Positions 8,537 through 17,619 of a DNA stretch of 64,000 bases are shown piece after piece. How positions within the stretch are numbered: the stretch's first letter is position 1; the number at the start of each line of letters is the position of its first letter. The stretch is taken from NCBI GenBank assembly GCA_010671905.1, contig JAAHII010000001.1:7650026-7714025 (forward strand), written 5' to 3'. The stretch comes from Leptolyngbya sp. SIOISBB. Lineage in GTDB: Bacteria > Cyanobacteriota > Cyanobacteriia > Phormidesmidales > Phormidesmidaceae. The notes under the pieces are model-generated. The model was not told where the DNA came from, searched no databases, and saw nothing but the letters and a program-made list of their open reading frames with translations. The position numbers and the translations under genes were made by a program.

Positions 8537-10870
8537 CTAATGTCCTTCTAGCGTGAGGGCGCGGCGCTTTTGGGCCGGGCGAGAGTAGCGCATGACCACT
8601 AAGGTCGCAATCGCGATCGCGATTAACCCGACAATCCAGGCGGTAGAACTAACCGGGTGCTGAGCCCAAGTCATCACTTGATAGAACAGCACGGCGCTCC
8701 AATAGGCTAAGCCAGTGGTCCAAAGACCCACAAAAGCTGTCCAGCCAGCATTGGTTTCGCGATAAACCGCGCCCATAGCTGCCACACAGGGAAAGTACAT
8801 CAACACAAACAGCAAGTACGCCAAGGCCGCTACCCGCGTCTCAAAGCGAAAAGCCATTTGACCAAAAGTCGTATAAGCCACGGCTTGCGCTTCGGCAGCG
8901 GTTGCTAAATTGCTCACGTCACCGACGGCCAGCCCGAGCGGATCGAGGACTGTGCCCCCCAGATCCGCCAGGTTAGCTGGAATGGTGGCAAAGGCAGCTT
9001 GAATGTTGCCGAAGAAATCAAACTCAGCTGCATCCAATTCCACCCCAGCGGCGAGAGCTTCATCCTGACCCAGCTGAGTATAGAGCGAGTCGAGGGTGCC
9101 GACGACCGCCTCTTTCGCAAAGACGCCGGTAAAAATGCCCACGGTCGCTGGCCAATTATCTTGAGTTACCCCCATCGGCGCAAAGACTGGCGTCACCGTT
9201 TGACTAATAGCGCTGAGAATTGAGTTGTCACTGTCTTCATTACCAATGGAACCGTCGGTGCCGATCGAGTTCAACAGACTCAGCACCATGACCATGGCGA
9301 CGATCACTTTACCCGCCCGCAGGATGAATGACTTGAGGCGTTCCCAAGTGCGGATCAAAACGCCTTTGAGCGTGGGTAGGTGATACGTGGGCAACTCCAT
9401 CACAAACGGAGCCGCTTCCCCCTGGAGGAGGGTGTTTTTCATGATCAGGCCGGTGACGATCGCCATGCCCATACCGATTAAGTACAGGGAGAACACGACG
9501 TTTTGTCCCGCCTGGGGAAAGAAGGCGGCGGCAAAGAGCGCATACACGGGCAGCCGTGCCCCACAAGACATGAAGGGATTCATGAGAATCGTGAGAATGC
9601 GATCGCGACGACTCTCTAGCGTCCGGGTTGCCATAATCGCCGGAACATTGCAACCAAAGCCCACCAGCATCGGCACAAACGATTTGCCCGGCAGGCCCAC
9701 AAAGCGCATAAAGCGATCCATCACGAAGGCGGCCCGGGCCATATAGCCGCTGTCTTCCAAAAAGGCCATGAATAAAAACAGACAGCCGATGACCGGAATG
9801 AAGGTAGCTACGGTTTGAAGGCCGCCGCCCATGCCACCCGCCAACACCACCTGCACAATATCGGGCAGGCCGAGCGCGGCGAGCAAGTGGCCCAAGCCGT
9901 CGACAAAAAGGGTGCCAAACAGACTGTCAAAAAAGTCGATAAAGGCGCTACCTACATTGATGGCAAACATGAACAGCAGATACATCACCCCGAGGAAAAT
10001 GGGAATGCCCAGCCAGCGGTTTAGCACGATTTGGTCAATCTTGTCGGAGGCCGTAATGGCGACCTCTCGGGGACGAGTTGCGACATCATTGACCAGGCGA
10101 TGGGCATAGCCATAACGACTATCGGCGACCACGATATCGATATCTTCGCCCAGCACCTGATGAATGCGGTGGCGCTGTTCAGCGACTTGCTGCAAAACCT
10201 CATGGGAGACATTGGGGGCCGTTGCGTCGTCGTACTCCAGCAGTTTCAGGGCAGTCCAGCGATCGCGCGCAGTCGGATGGGTCGCCGCGATCGCGGGCGT
10301 CAAGGCCGTGAGCGCCGCTTCAATCAGCGACGGATAAACCACCTGAGTGACGGGCTGCTGAAGGGCATCCAAAACCGCGTCCACACTCGCGCGTAGGGCC
10401 TCAATGCCAACGCCTCGGCTCGCCACCATGGGCACCACGGGCACGCCCAAACGTTGGGCCAATACTTCAGCATTAATCCGTGTGCCTTGCGCTTGCGCCA
10501 CATCGATCATGTTCAGCGCGACGACGAGCGGTACCCCCATCTCCAAAATTTGAGTCGTGAGGTAAAGGTTTCGTTCCAGATTTGAGGCATCGAGAATGTC
10601 GACGACCACTTGTGCTTCACCAGACAACAAATAGTCACGGGCGATCGCCTCATCTAGAGAACTGTCAGCGGCCTCAGCGTCGATCGCGTAAATGCCTGGC
10701 AGGTCGACCACCTTGATGGTTTTATCGTCATAACGATACTGACCTTCTTTGCGATCGACGGTGACCCCAGGCCAATTGCCGACCCGCTGATTAGCACCGG
10801 TCAAAGCATTGAAGAGCGTGGTTTTACCGCAGTTAGGATTGCCCAACAGGGCAATGGTCTGGTTTGTCAT
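8537..10870 (-). CDS. feoB: Ferrous iron transporter B (GTPase permease)
   Basis: FeoB imports Fe2+ across the inner membrane. The N-terminal G domain shows G1 GNPNCGKTT, G3 DLPG and G4 NMID, followed by a helical domain. The C-terminal membrane part carries the two Gate-type regions (GCNVPAIMATRTL near the first, FPCVAAMGAV near the second), whose Cys residues are typical. I prefer the ATG at 10870 (MTNQTIALLGNP) over one eight codons upstream because FeoB proteins begin right before the G domain. The product is about 777 residues. It sits between feoA (about 150 bases upstream) and feoC, a classic feoABC order. Iron-Fur control is likely by family knowledge, but no clear Fur box was identified. 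Confidence 0.96.
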   Translation of the reverse strand: MTNQTIALLGNPNCGKTTLFNALTGANQRVGNWPGVTVDRKEGQYRYDDKTIKVVDLPGIYAIDAEAADSSLDEAIARDYLLSGEAQVVVDILDASNLERNLYLTTQILEMGVPLVVALNMIDVAQAQGTRINAEVLAQRLGVPVVPMVASRGVGIEALRASVDAVLDALQQPVTQVVYPSLIEAALTALTPAIAATHPTARDRWTALKLLEYDDATAPNVSHEVLQQVAEQRHRIHQVLGEDIDIVVADSRYGYAHRLVNDVATRPREVAITASDKIDQIVLNRWLGIPIFLGVMYLLFMFAINVGSAFIDFFDSLFGTLFVDGLGHLLAALGLPDIVQVVLAGGMGGGLQTVATFIPVIGCLFLFMAFLEDSGYMARAAFVMDRFMRFVGLPGKSFVPMLVGFGCNVPAIMATRTLESRRDRILTILMNPFMSCGARLPVYALFAAAFFPQAGQNVVFSLYLIGMGMAIVTGLIMKNTLLQGEAAPFVMELPTYHLPTLKGVLIRTWERLKSFILRAGKVIVAMVMVLSLLNSIGTDGSIGNEDSDNSILSAISQTVTPVFAPMGVTQDNWPATVGIFTGVFAKEAVVGTLDSLYTQLGQDEALAAGVELDAAEFDFFGNIQAAFATIPANLADLGGTVLDPLGLAVGDVSNLATAAEAQAVAYTTFGQMAFRFETRVAALAYLLFVLMYFPCVAAMGAVYRETNAGWTAFVGLWTTGLAYWSAVLFYQVMTWAQHPVSSTAWIVGLIAIAIATLVVMRYSRPAQKRRALTLEGH

Positions 10871-11024
10871 GATTCGCTTCGGATTAAGGGTCAAAAGAAC
10901 GAGAGTGGCAGTGACAGCGGACGCAGACCCGAGCGGCTTTGGAGCGTGTGAAGTTAGATGAGAACGTGATCGCCCTCACCGCCCTAGCCCGCTAGACAGG
11001 CCGCTTATTCACCCACCGACGCCC

Positions 11025-11687
11025 CTAGCTATTCAGCATCTCGACTTGTAATGTGGCGGCTTCGCCTTTCCGCAGGCTGAGCTTAAAACCTCGGACTTCG
11101 ATTTCGACGGGGTCGCCTAAGGGCGCTTGGCGGGTCACGGTAAACCGCGTCCCTGGGGTTAATCCCATCGAGAGCAATTTGCTGCGATAAGCTCGTCCAC
11201 CAGGTTCGTAGCCCAGAATGCGGCCCGATTGGCCCACGTCAAAACCTCCCAGAGTGGCAGTTGTAGTGGTCATGTGAGGGTCTCCTATTACCGGTAATTG
11301 GGGCTCTGTCAACGGTGCCTGAGCGGGGTTCTCCGACTGCCCTGCGGTCACGATGACCCGATGAGCCATACCCGCACCGAGACCAATGCGGCACCCTTGC
11401 AGCGCCACGACGACAGAACCGCTGTGGGTACGACTCACCAACGTGATCTCACACCCCGGCATCACCCCTAAATCGGCGAGGCGACGCACCATCCGGTGTC
11501 CCCCTGTGATGTCAACGACCCAAACGCGATCGCCGACAGTCATCATGGCTAGTGGCAGTCGCCCTGGAGAGGGGTTGATCGGCTTACTGAGCGTCGATGC
11601 AGGCGACTCGACATCGTCGGCGCTACCGCCAATAAAGGTCATGGTCCATGTCGGCTGACCAAAAGCGATATCAGACGTTGATTTCAT
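11025..11687 (-). CDS. feoA: FeoA protein with two fused FeoA domains
   Basis: FeoA is a small SH3-like protein required for FeoB-dependent Fe2+ uptake and is usually about 75-90 residues. This one is 220 residues and contains two FeoA domains. The first lies at about 48-118 (MTVGDRVWVVDITGG, GCRIGLGAGMAHRVIV). The second lies at about 147-220 (GGFDVGQSGRILGYEPGG, GFKLSLRKGEAATLQVEML). The start at 11687 is supported by an AGGAGG seven bases upstream, with an alternative TTG one codon before it. Double FeoA fusions are known in cyanobacteria. It leads the feo cluster. Confidence 0.93.
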   Translation of the reverse strand: MKSTSDIAFGQPTWTMTFIGGSADDVESPASTLSKPINPSPGRLPLAMMTVGDRVWVVDITGGHRMVRRLADLGVMPGCEITLVSRTHSGSVVVALQGCRIGLGAGMAHRVIVTAGQSENPAQAPLTEPQLPVIGDPHMTTTTATLGGFDVGQSGRILGYEPGGRAYRSKLLSMGLTPGTRFTVTRQAPLGDPVEIEVRGFKLSLRKGEAATLQVEMLNS

Positions 11688-13346
11688 CAATCCTCCTAGG
11701 ATGAATGCCGATTGATAGGAAGCATTCCTGTTTCTGAAATAAATTTAGGAGCTGCAATCGCAATATCTGTGTTCAATTAAGTGAATTAATGGGATTAGAT
11801 AATTGCGATCAGGTCAGCAATCTACTCATCAGTAACGGCTTATTTAAAGACTGCCGCCTGAGTAAAACTTAGGCTATGACAGCGAGACAACTCAGGATTC
11901 AACAGTAAAAACAGTCTACACTGCTTATTGCGAAATAGTATCTTTAAAGACACAGTTTTCTTTAGGTGAGAGCACAGATGAGAATCCAAAGCTTTGCCAT
12001 GAGACAGTTTCAGCTTTTAAGATCGAATTCTAAAAAGTTTTAAAAGGCACTGGCAGTTTTTACGAACCCTAATTCTCGCAACCTTTTGCTTGAACAATGA
12101 AATATTCATTCTCAACCTTTTTGACATTTGTGTTTTTTGGCTTAGCTGTTAACTTCAGAAGGTTTGAAATGAGCTGATACCGCCAAAATCTTTCTTAGTC
12201 TTCTTATACTTTCTGTAAGTAAAAAATAGCTCTCTTAGTGAAATTGAGATTTAACCTGTTGAGAGGACTGCCAATTAATGCCACCGTGGGTGCCTGGGCT
12301 GCCTTGTATAACGAGGTGAAAGAGTCCGAGTGCAGAATTGAAATCCTGGCTGCATCGCAGTTTCAACAATCTCAAGCAGTCTCGACTAACGGTAGCTGGC
12401 CATCTGGCAGATTGCCCAGAGTTATAGAAGCAGAGGGATTTGGGGAGAAAACCGCGATGGTTGACCCGCGAGGAGTATATGTCACCTTTGAGTCCATGCA
12501 GAGAGAAGCCACCCGGCGTTGCTCGAAAACAGAACTTCCAGCCTCTTGCCCTCGTTCTCCCAGAGTCTATCTGTTACCCACAAGTCGCTGTATGCCTTTT
12601 GTAATCAGCTTTCTAAAGATCGGTGGTGATCGTTTCACGGAGCATATAACCGCCCTTGTCCGTTGAGAGCGTGGCACTCTCCCCAATTTGGGAACGACCC
12701 AGAAGGCAGCGACAGCGAGGACTCTCCCCTCGGGAACGCGTCTTGGCCGCACGGGAATCAGACCTCAAACAGCCCCCCTCATCAGCCGAGCTGAGCCTGA
12801 CTCCCCCCTGGCCAATGCCCAGCTCTTGACCGCACTCTATTCCAGCCATTGACCCGTCACCCTAAGCATAACTACTCAAATCGGCCCAAAACAGCACATT
12901 TTCCTAAAAAAAGCCCGTTTCAGCGAGAATTTCGCGAATTCGTTTGGGCACATTATGGCCAGGTGTTACAAATTTGACCATTGACGCGAAGACTCTACCC
13001 CCCGATAGGGGCAGCGGGGCGACTCACTCCACATCCGTGGTTCATGATGATTGGCCCATCATGGCGTCCCCGAAATCCCTCCTGCTTGGGGGCTGTCTGT
13101 TCTCCACAAGTTGTTGTTTCCCGGCTTCGGGAAAGGATTGCGATCGGCTATGGCAGTTTTTCCATCGGTAGACCCGCACCTCGCCTGCCTCAGGCACCAG
13201 GATGAGATCACGGCCGCAATTGGGCCTAAGGCACAGCGGGAGCACCTTTCCCCTCTCTTGGGAGGGGCAGCGGGGAGGGTTTGCCCCATCGTCAGCATTA
13301 TGTCCACTACTAGTACGCCGCTACCGACGCGGAGGAGTAATTTCGA
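11688..13346. other. Long sparse region between feoA and the FG-GAP gene
   Basis: About 1.66 kb without a gene I can support. The first 500 bases are AT-rich and should hold the feo promoter. A GAATGC/GCATTC inverted pair at 11703-11727 lies in the probable feoA leader. Open frames exist (for example plus 12238-12666 and minus 12613-12849), but they match no family, lack good ribosome sites and overlap each other. The stretch 12660-12840 reads on the plus strand with a helix-like ERVLAARESDLKQP segment and could be a gene remnant. Nothing firm can be said. Confidence 0.4.
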
Positions 13347-14869
13347 ATGTCTTTTGGTGCAACGTTTGACCTGGCAAGTCTGGATGGCAGTAATGGCTTC
13401 GTTCTCAACGGCATCAATGCCGGGGATGAATCTGGGAGTTCCGTGAGCTACGCGGGGGATATCAACGGCGATGGTATCGATGACCTCATCATCGGCGCAT
13501 ACTTGGCCGACCCCAACGGCACCGTCGAGGCGGGTGCCAGCTATGTGGTGTTTGGGCGCAGCGGCGGCTGGGATGCGAGCCTCAACCTGAACACCCTCGA
13601 CGGCAGCGATGGCTTCGTTCTCAACGGCATCAATGCCGGGGACCGCTCTGGATGGTCCGTGAGTCACGCGGGGGATGTCAACGGCGACGGTGTCGATGAC
13701 CTCATCATCAGCGCCGACGAAGCTGACCCCAACGGCAACCCTGGTGCGGGCGCCAGCTATGTGGTGTTTGGGCGCAACGGCGGCTGGGGGGCGAGCCTCG
13801 ATCTGGACACCCTCGACGGCAGCAATGGCTTCGTCCTCAACGGCATCAATGCCGGGGATGAATCTGGGAGTTCCGTGAGCTACGTGGGGGATATCAACGG
13901 CGATGGCCTCGATGACCTGATCATCGGCGCCCTCGATGCCGACCCCAACGGCAACTTCAATGCGGGCGCCAGCTATGTGGTGTTTGGGCGCAACGGCGGC
14001 TGGGGGGCGAACTTCAACCTGAACACCCTCGACGGCAGCAATGGCTTCGTCCTCAACGGCAGCAATACCAATGACGACCTTGGGGTATCTGTGAGCGGTG
14101 CCGGGGATATCAACGGCGATGGCCTCGATGACCTCATCATCGGCGCACACCGTGCCTCACCCAACGGCACCGTCGAGGCGGGCGCCAGCTATGTGGTGTT
14201 TGGGCGCAACGGCGGCTGGGGGGCGAGCCTCGATCTGGACACCCTCAACGGCAGCGATGGCTTCGTCCTCAACGGCAGCGTGGCCTTTGACGAATCTGGG
14301 TGGTCCGTGAGCAGTGCCGGGGATGTCAACGGCGATGGCCTCGATGACCTCATCATCGGCGCCCGCTTGGCCAACCCCAACGGCAACGCCAATGCGGGCG
14401 CCAGCTATGTGGTGTTTGGGCGCAACGGCGGCTGGGGAGCGAGCCTCGATCTGGACACCCTCAACGGCAGCGATGGCTTTGTCCTCAACGGCGGCAATGC
14501 CGGGGACCGATCTGGGAGTTCCGTGAGCGGTGCCGGGGATGTCAACGGCGATGGTATCGATGACCTCATCATCGGCGCACACCGTGCCTCACCCAACGGC
14601 ACCGTCGAGGCGGGCGCCAGCTATGTGGTGTTTGGGCGCAACGGGGGTTGGGGGGCGAGCCTCGATCTGAACACCCTCAACGGCAGCGATGGCTTCGTCC
14701 TCAACGGCAGCGTGGCCTTTGACGAATCTGGGTGGTCCGTGAGCAGTGCCGGGGATGTCAACGGCGATGGCCTCGATGACCTCATCATCGGCGCCCGCTT
14801 GGCCAACCCCAACGGCAACGCCAATGCGGGTGCCAGTTATGTGGTGTTTGGGCAAGCTTCGTCGCCTCC
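13347..14869 (+). repeat. Seven tandem ~216-bp coding repeats
   Basis: The FG-GAP repeats are visible as DNA repeats with a period of 216 bases. Units 5 (about 14221-14437) and 7 (about 14653-14869) differ at only a few bases. Units 4 and 6 share the HRASPNGTVEAG segment. This indicates a recent duplication of a two-unit (432-bp) block. Confidence 0.85.
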
Positions 14870-15648
14870 CCACCCTCGCTAACGCGGCCAACCCTGTTTT
14901 TAACCTAGAGCAGTGGGTGTCTCTCGTAGCCATTCAAACCGGGCGGGTATATCAAAGTGCCCTGGTTGACTTCAACATTGAAGTGGGCGGCTTGCGCATC
15001 GCACCGTTGTTTGATGAAACGGATTACCTGAGCGACCATCCTGATGTCGCGGCGGCGGTGCAGCAGGGGGTCTTTAACTATGGCTTTGAGCACTTTGTCT
15101 TGTTTGGCATCAAGGAGGGGCGCGCTCCGTCTAACTGGTTTGATGCGGACTATTACCTGGCGCAAAATGCTGATGTGGCTGCCGTGGTGAGTAGCGGCCA
15201 GACAACGGCGATTGAGCATTTCTTGTGGTTTGGCCATCGGGAAAATCGTGACCCCAATGCCTGGTTTGACGCGGATGATTACCTGCTCAATCATCTCGAT
15301 GTCAAAGTGGCCGTTGATGTTGGAGACTTTGATAGTGCTTTTGAGCATTACATCGAGTTTGGAGCGGAAGAAGGTCGCCTCGATGGCCTACTGTTTGATG
15401 AATCGTTCTACCTCCAGCAGAATCCAGATGTGGCGGCGGCAGTGCAAAAGGGCGACTTTGCCCTGGGGCTCTATCATTTCCTCTCCTTCGGCCAAATCGA
15501 AGGGCGTGATCCATCGTCGTTATTTGACCAGAGTGCGTATCTTGAGCGCCATGGTGATGTGGCGGCGGCGGTGGCCAGTGGGGCCTTGGCCAGCGGTTTT
15601 GAGCATTTCCTCTTGTTTGGTCGAGCTGAGGGGCGAGTAGCGGGGTAG
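13347..15648 (+). CDS. FG-GAP beta-propeller repeat protein with C-terminal YLxxNPDV repeats (frameshifted)
   Basis: The first 504 residues are seven tandem 72-residue FG-GAP (integrin alpha-like) repeats, each with a calcium loop such as DINGDGIDDLIIG and the sequence GASYVVFG. At plus 14868-14871 a CCCC run breaks the frame. With three C's the reading continues SSPPTLANAANPVFNLEQW into about 250 more residues. These form five repeats of the pattern D.DYL..HPDVAAAV..G....FEHF..FG..EGR. Corrected length is about 766 residues. Seven FG-GAP repeats suit a closed Ca2+-binding propeller on the cell surface or secreted. No classical signal peptide is visible at MSFGATFDLASL, so a non-Sec route such as type I secretion is possible. 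The binding partner is unknown. Confidence 0.85.
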
Positions 15649-16074
15649 CCACTCACTGAGGTCGGTCAGCCGGTCGCGGCCAAACCCTTTCAGCAAAGGC
15701 ACGACAGCCCCTAGCCTATGGCGTGAATACGGGCGCGGCAATGCTTTACCTCAAAGGCTTCTGGGATCAATGGATGACGCGCTCTAAGGTCGATCAGTTG
15801 GTGTGAAGAGTTGCCCCATTCTGGCAAGGAGCGCTCCCGATCGGGACACCCTCGCGGTGCCAAAATATTTACCAGGATAGGGATGACTACACTGTCAAGT
15901 AAGTTTTCTACCGTTATCAACGGAGGCTTGATCCCCCAACCCCCTTAAAAAGGGGGCATCCCAATCCAGATACTGAATAGCCCCTTTTTCAAGGGGGCGG
16001 CGACAGCGGGGGATCGAGCGACGATCGCTGCCGTACGGCACAAAACTTAGTTTCCAGAGCATGATTTCAGCCGC
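15649..16074. other. Intergenic region with one dispersed repeat
   Basis: Apart from the repeat at 15930-16015 I see nothing that looks like a gene or RNA. It separates the FG-GAP gene from the convergent ubiA gene. Confidence 0.4.
15930..16015. repeat. Dispersed GATCCCCC...GGGGGATC repeat, copy 2
   Basis: The unit begins GATCCCCCAACCCCCTT and ends GCGGCGACAGCGGGGGATC. It contains two smaller nested inverted repeats (CCCCCTTAAAAAGGGGG and CCCCTTTTTCAAGGGG). It lies just downstream of ubiA and could act as a terminator for either neighbour. Confidence 0.75.
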
Positions 16075-16959
16075 CTAAACAAAGCTGCCTAAAATCATGC
16101 CCACCAGCAAGATGAAACCTAGTAGGACATTTTGCCGAAAGATTTGGCCATAGAGAGACGGGGGTGGATTGTAGAGTCCGAGTAGATAGCCCTCCCGGCA
16201 CCAAAGAGCGATCGCGCCGACTAGCGCCAACCAATAGGGCCACCCGAGGGCCATGACCAATCCCACGCCAGCCAGCAGTCCGGCCGTCGTCAGAAAAAAG
16301 ACGGTGACGGCCAATGGCGTCCGTTCACCAAAAAAGATAGCGCTGGAGTTGATGCCTAAGCCAGTGTCAAACTCCCGATCAGGAATCGCGTAGACGGTAT
16401 CGAAGCCCAGTGTCCAGATAATCACGGCGGCCCATAAGAGCCACGTGGCCAATTCTAAGGTGCCCGTGACGGCTGACCAGGGAATGAGGACGGCGAATCC
16501 CCAAGCGATCGCGAGCACCAACTGCGGGACGGGAAACACCCGCTTAGCTAAGGGATACAGCACAATCACGGGGACAGCGGCCACGCATAACGCAAAACTT
16601 AGTGGATTCAAATAAAACGTGAGGCCATAGGCACAGAGGAACATCACCAAGGCGAGGGCGATCGCCACCCGCACCGATAGTGCCTTAGCCGCCAAGGGAC
16701 GACTGCGGGTCCGCTGGACTTGAGGATCAATATCGCGATCCCATAAATCGTTAACCACACAACCAGCGGCACTGGTGACCAAACTACCGACGATAATCAC
16801 CAGCAATAGGCCCATTGGTGGGGTACCTCGGGCGGCTAAAAACAGTGACCACAGAGCGGGCACCATCAAGATCAGCCGTCCCGTTGGCTTATCCCACCGC
16901 ATCAAGCGCAGAACAGCTTTCCAAGTGGGTTCGGGGCGGGGTAGCTCGCGCGTTTCCAT
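16075..16959 (-). CDS. ubiA: 4-hydroxybenzoate polyprenyltransferase (UbiA family)
   Basis: This membrane enzyme attaches a polyprenyl (in cyanobacteria solanesyl) chain to 4-hydroxybenzoate in plastoquinone synthesis. It has the two Asp-rich, Mg-prenyl-diphosphate motifs: NDLWDRDID near residue 70-78 and the second motif DREFD near residue 195. About eight or nine hydrophobic helices are present. I chose the ATG at 16959 (METRELPRPEP) over the in-frame GTG two codons upstream. The 294-residue length is typical. The gene stands alone on the minus strand with dispersed repeats on both sides. The substrate assignment is from family knowledge. Confidence 0.92.
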   Translation of the reverse strand: METRELPRPEPTWKAVLRLMRWDKPTGRLILMVPALWSLFLAARGTPPMGLLLVIIVGSLVTSAAGCVVNDLWDRDIDPQVQRTRSRPLAAKALSVRVAIALALVMFLCAYGLTFYLNPLSFALCVAAVPVIVLYPLAKRVFPVPQLVLAIAWGFAVLIPWSAVTGTLELATWLLWAAVIIWTLGFDTVYAIPDREFDTGLGINSSAIFFGERTPLAVTVFFLTTAGLLAGVGLVMALGWPYWLALVGAIALWCREGYLLGLYNPPPSLYGQIFRQNVLLGFILLVGMILGSFV

Positions 16960-17065
16960 AGTCACAGCATCCAGTTTCCACCCTTCAGCATAGCCCTGTT
17001 AGGGAATCGGTTAGTGTCCTTAGTTTTTCGCCACCTGAAGTCTGTAGAGCAATCGACTAGCTTGA

Positions 17066-17156
17066 GATCCCCCCACCCCCCCTTGAAAAAGGGAGGCAGC
17101 TAAGTCTCTGGCGGTGAATAGCCCCTTTGATAAGGGGGCGGCGACAGCGGGGGATC
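17066..17156. repeat. Dispersed GATCCCCC...GGGGGATC repeat, copy 3
   Basis: It begins GATCCCCCCACCCCCC and ends GCGGCGACAGCGGGGGATC. The inner CCCCTTTGATAAGGGGG stem parallels copy 2. The closing 19-mer is identical in all three copies, suggesting recent spread or selection on that end. Confidence 0.75.
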
Positions 17157-17585
17157 CTCCCTTAGTGCTTCCTTTAGCGACGGTTTGTAGAGCGCAACTT
17201 AAGCTAAAACCCATCGACTTTGCGTATTTGGATAACAGGGAAAACTCGTTAGATAGGCGTCCTCGCCTGTCCCACCCCACCTAAAGGTGAGCAGTTGTGC
17301 AAATTAAAGGGCAAGCAGCTTATGGGCAGCAGAAGTGGCGAATAAATCGTGACACTAACGGGAATCGCTATCCCAGGGCAAATATTGAATTCCACCAAAA
17401 ATATCGGACTGACATTCACAACAAAAACAAATATTCAATCAACTTCCTTACAGCCAAAAATGCTAGTCTCTGATCAAACTTGCCCGACACCCTGTATAAA
17501 AGGCACCTGGCAATTCTTCGGAAAACGCTGAGGTTTTGAAGCTTTCATAAATCTCGCCAGCAGAGGACGAGACAGCTCGAATATT

Positions 17586-17604
17586 TATGGTTAAAATAAC
17601 CATA
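17586..17604. promoter_or_regulatory. Candidate operator palindrome at the head of the NAD cluster
   Basis: TATGGTTAAAATAACCATA has perfect 8-base arms around a 3-base centre and lies 16 bases before the likely pncB ATG at 17620. A related half-site TTTATGGGTA occurs at about 20527 just before nadE. Since an NrtR-like regulator is encoded in the same cluster, this is the obvious candidate NrtR binding site. The link is inference. Confidence 0.55.
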
Positions 17605-17619
17605 AGTCATCCAGGAATT

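Larger units (their letters stand above)
16960..17619. other. Divergent control region of ubiA and pncB
   Basis: About 660 bases. It contains repeat copy 3 at 17066-17156, then AT-rich DNA with a TATAAA at about 17493, and the palindrome at 17586-17604 just before pncB. No gene is seen. Confidence 0.4.

Noticed and set aside
11691-11860. Fur box upstream of feoA
   Set aside because: I looked for a 19-bp AT-rich inverted repeat and saw only weak partial matches, so I do not report one.
12238-12666. Open frame of 142 codons
   Set aside because: GTG start, no ribosome site, no recognisable motif and composition unlike neighbouring genes.
12613-12849. Minus-strand open frame of 78 codons
   Set aside because: No motif, overlaps other spurious frames; a gene remnant on the plus strand is at least as likely.
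13059-14150. Long minus-strand open frame (363 codons) with tandem repeats opposite the FG-GAP gene
   Set aside because: It is the antisense shadow of the 216-bp coding repeats; the plus-strand reading gives a clear family with calcium loops, while this one matches nothing.
13347-14869. Tandem repeats as a CRISPR array or satellite
   Set aside because: The period is 216 bases, the repeats keep frame and encode a known fold; there are no spacers.
14157-14933. Further minus-strand repeat-containing open frames
   Set aside because: Same antisense effect of the FG-GAP repeats, including the frames at 14157-14582 and 14589-14933.
14746-15648. Separate gene for the YLxxNPDV repeat protein
   Set aside because: Its first 40 residues are an out-of-frame reading of the last FG-GAP repeat; one base joins it to the upstream gene.
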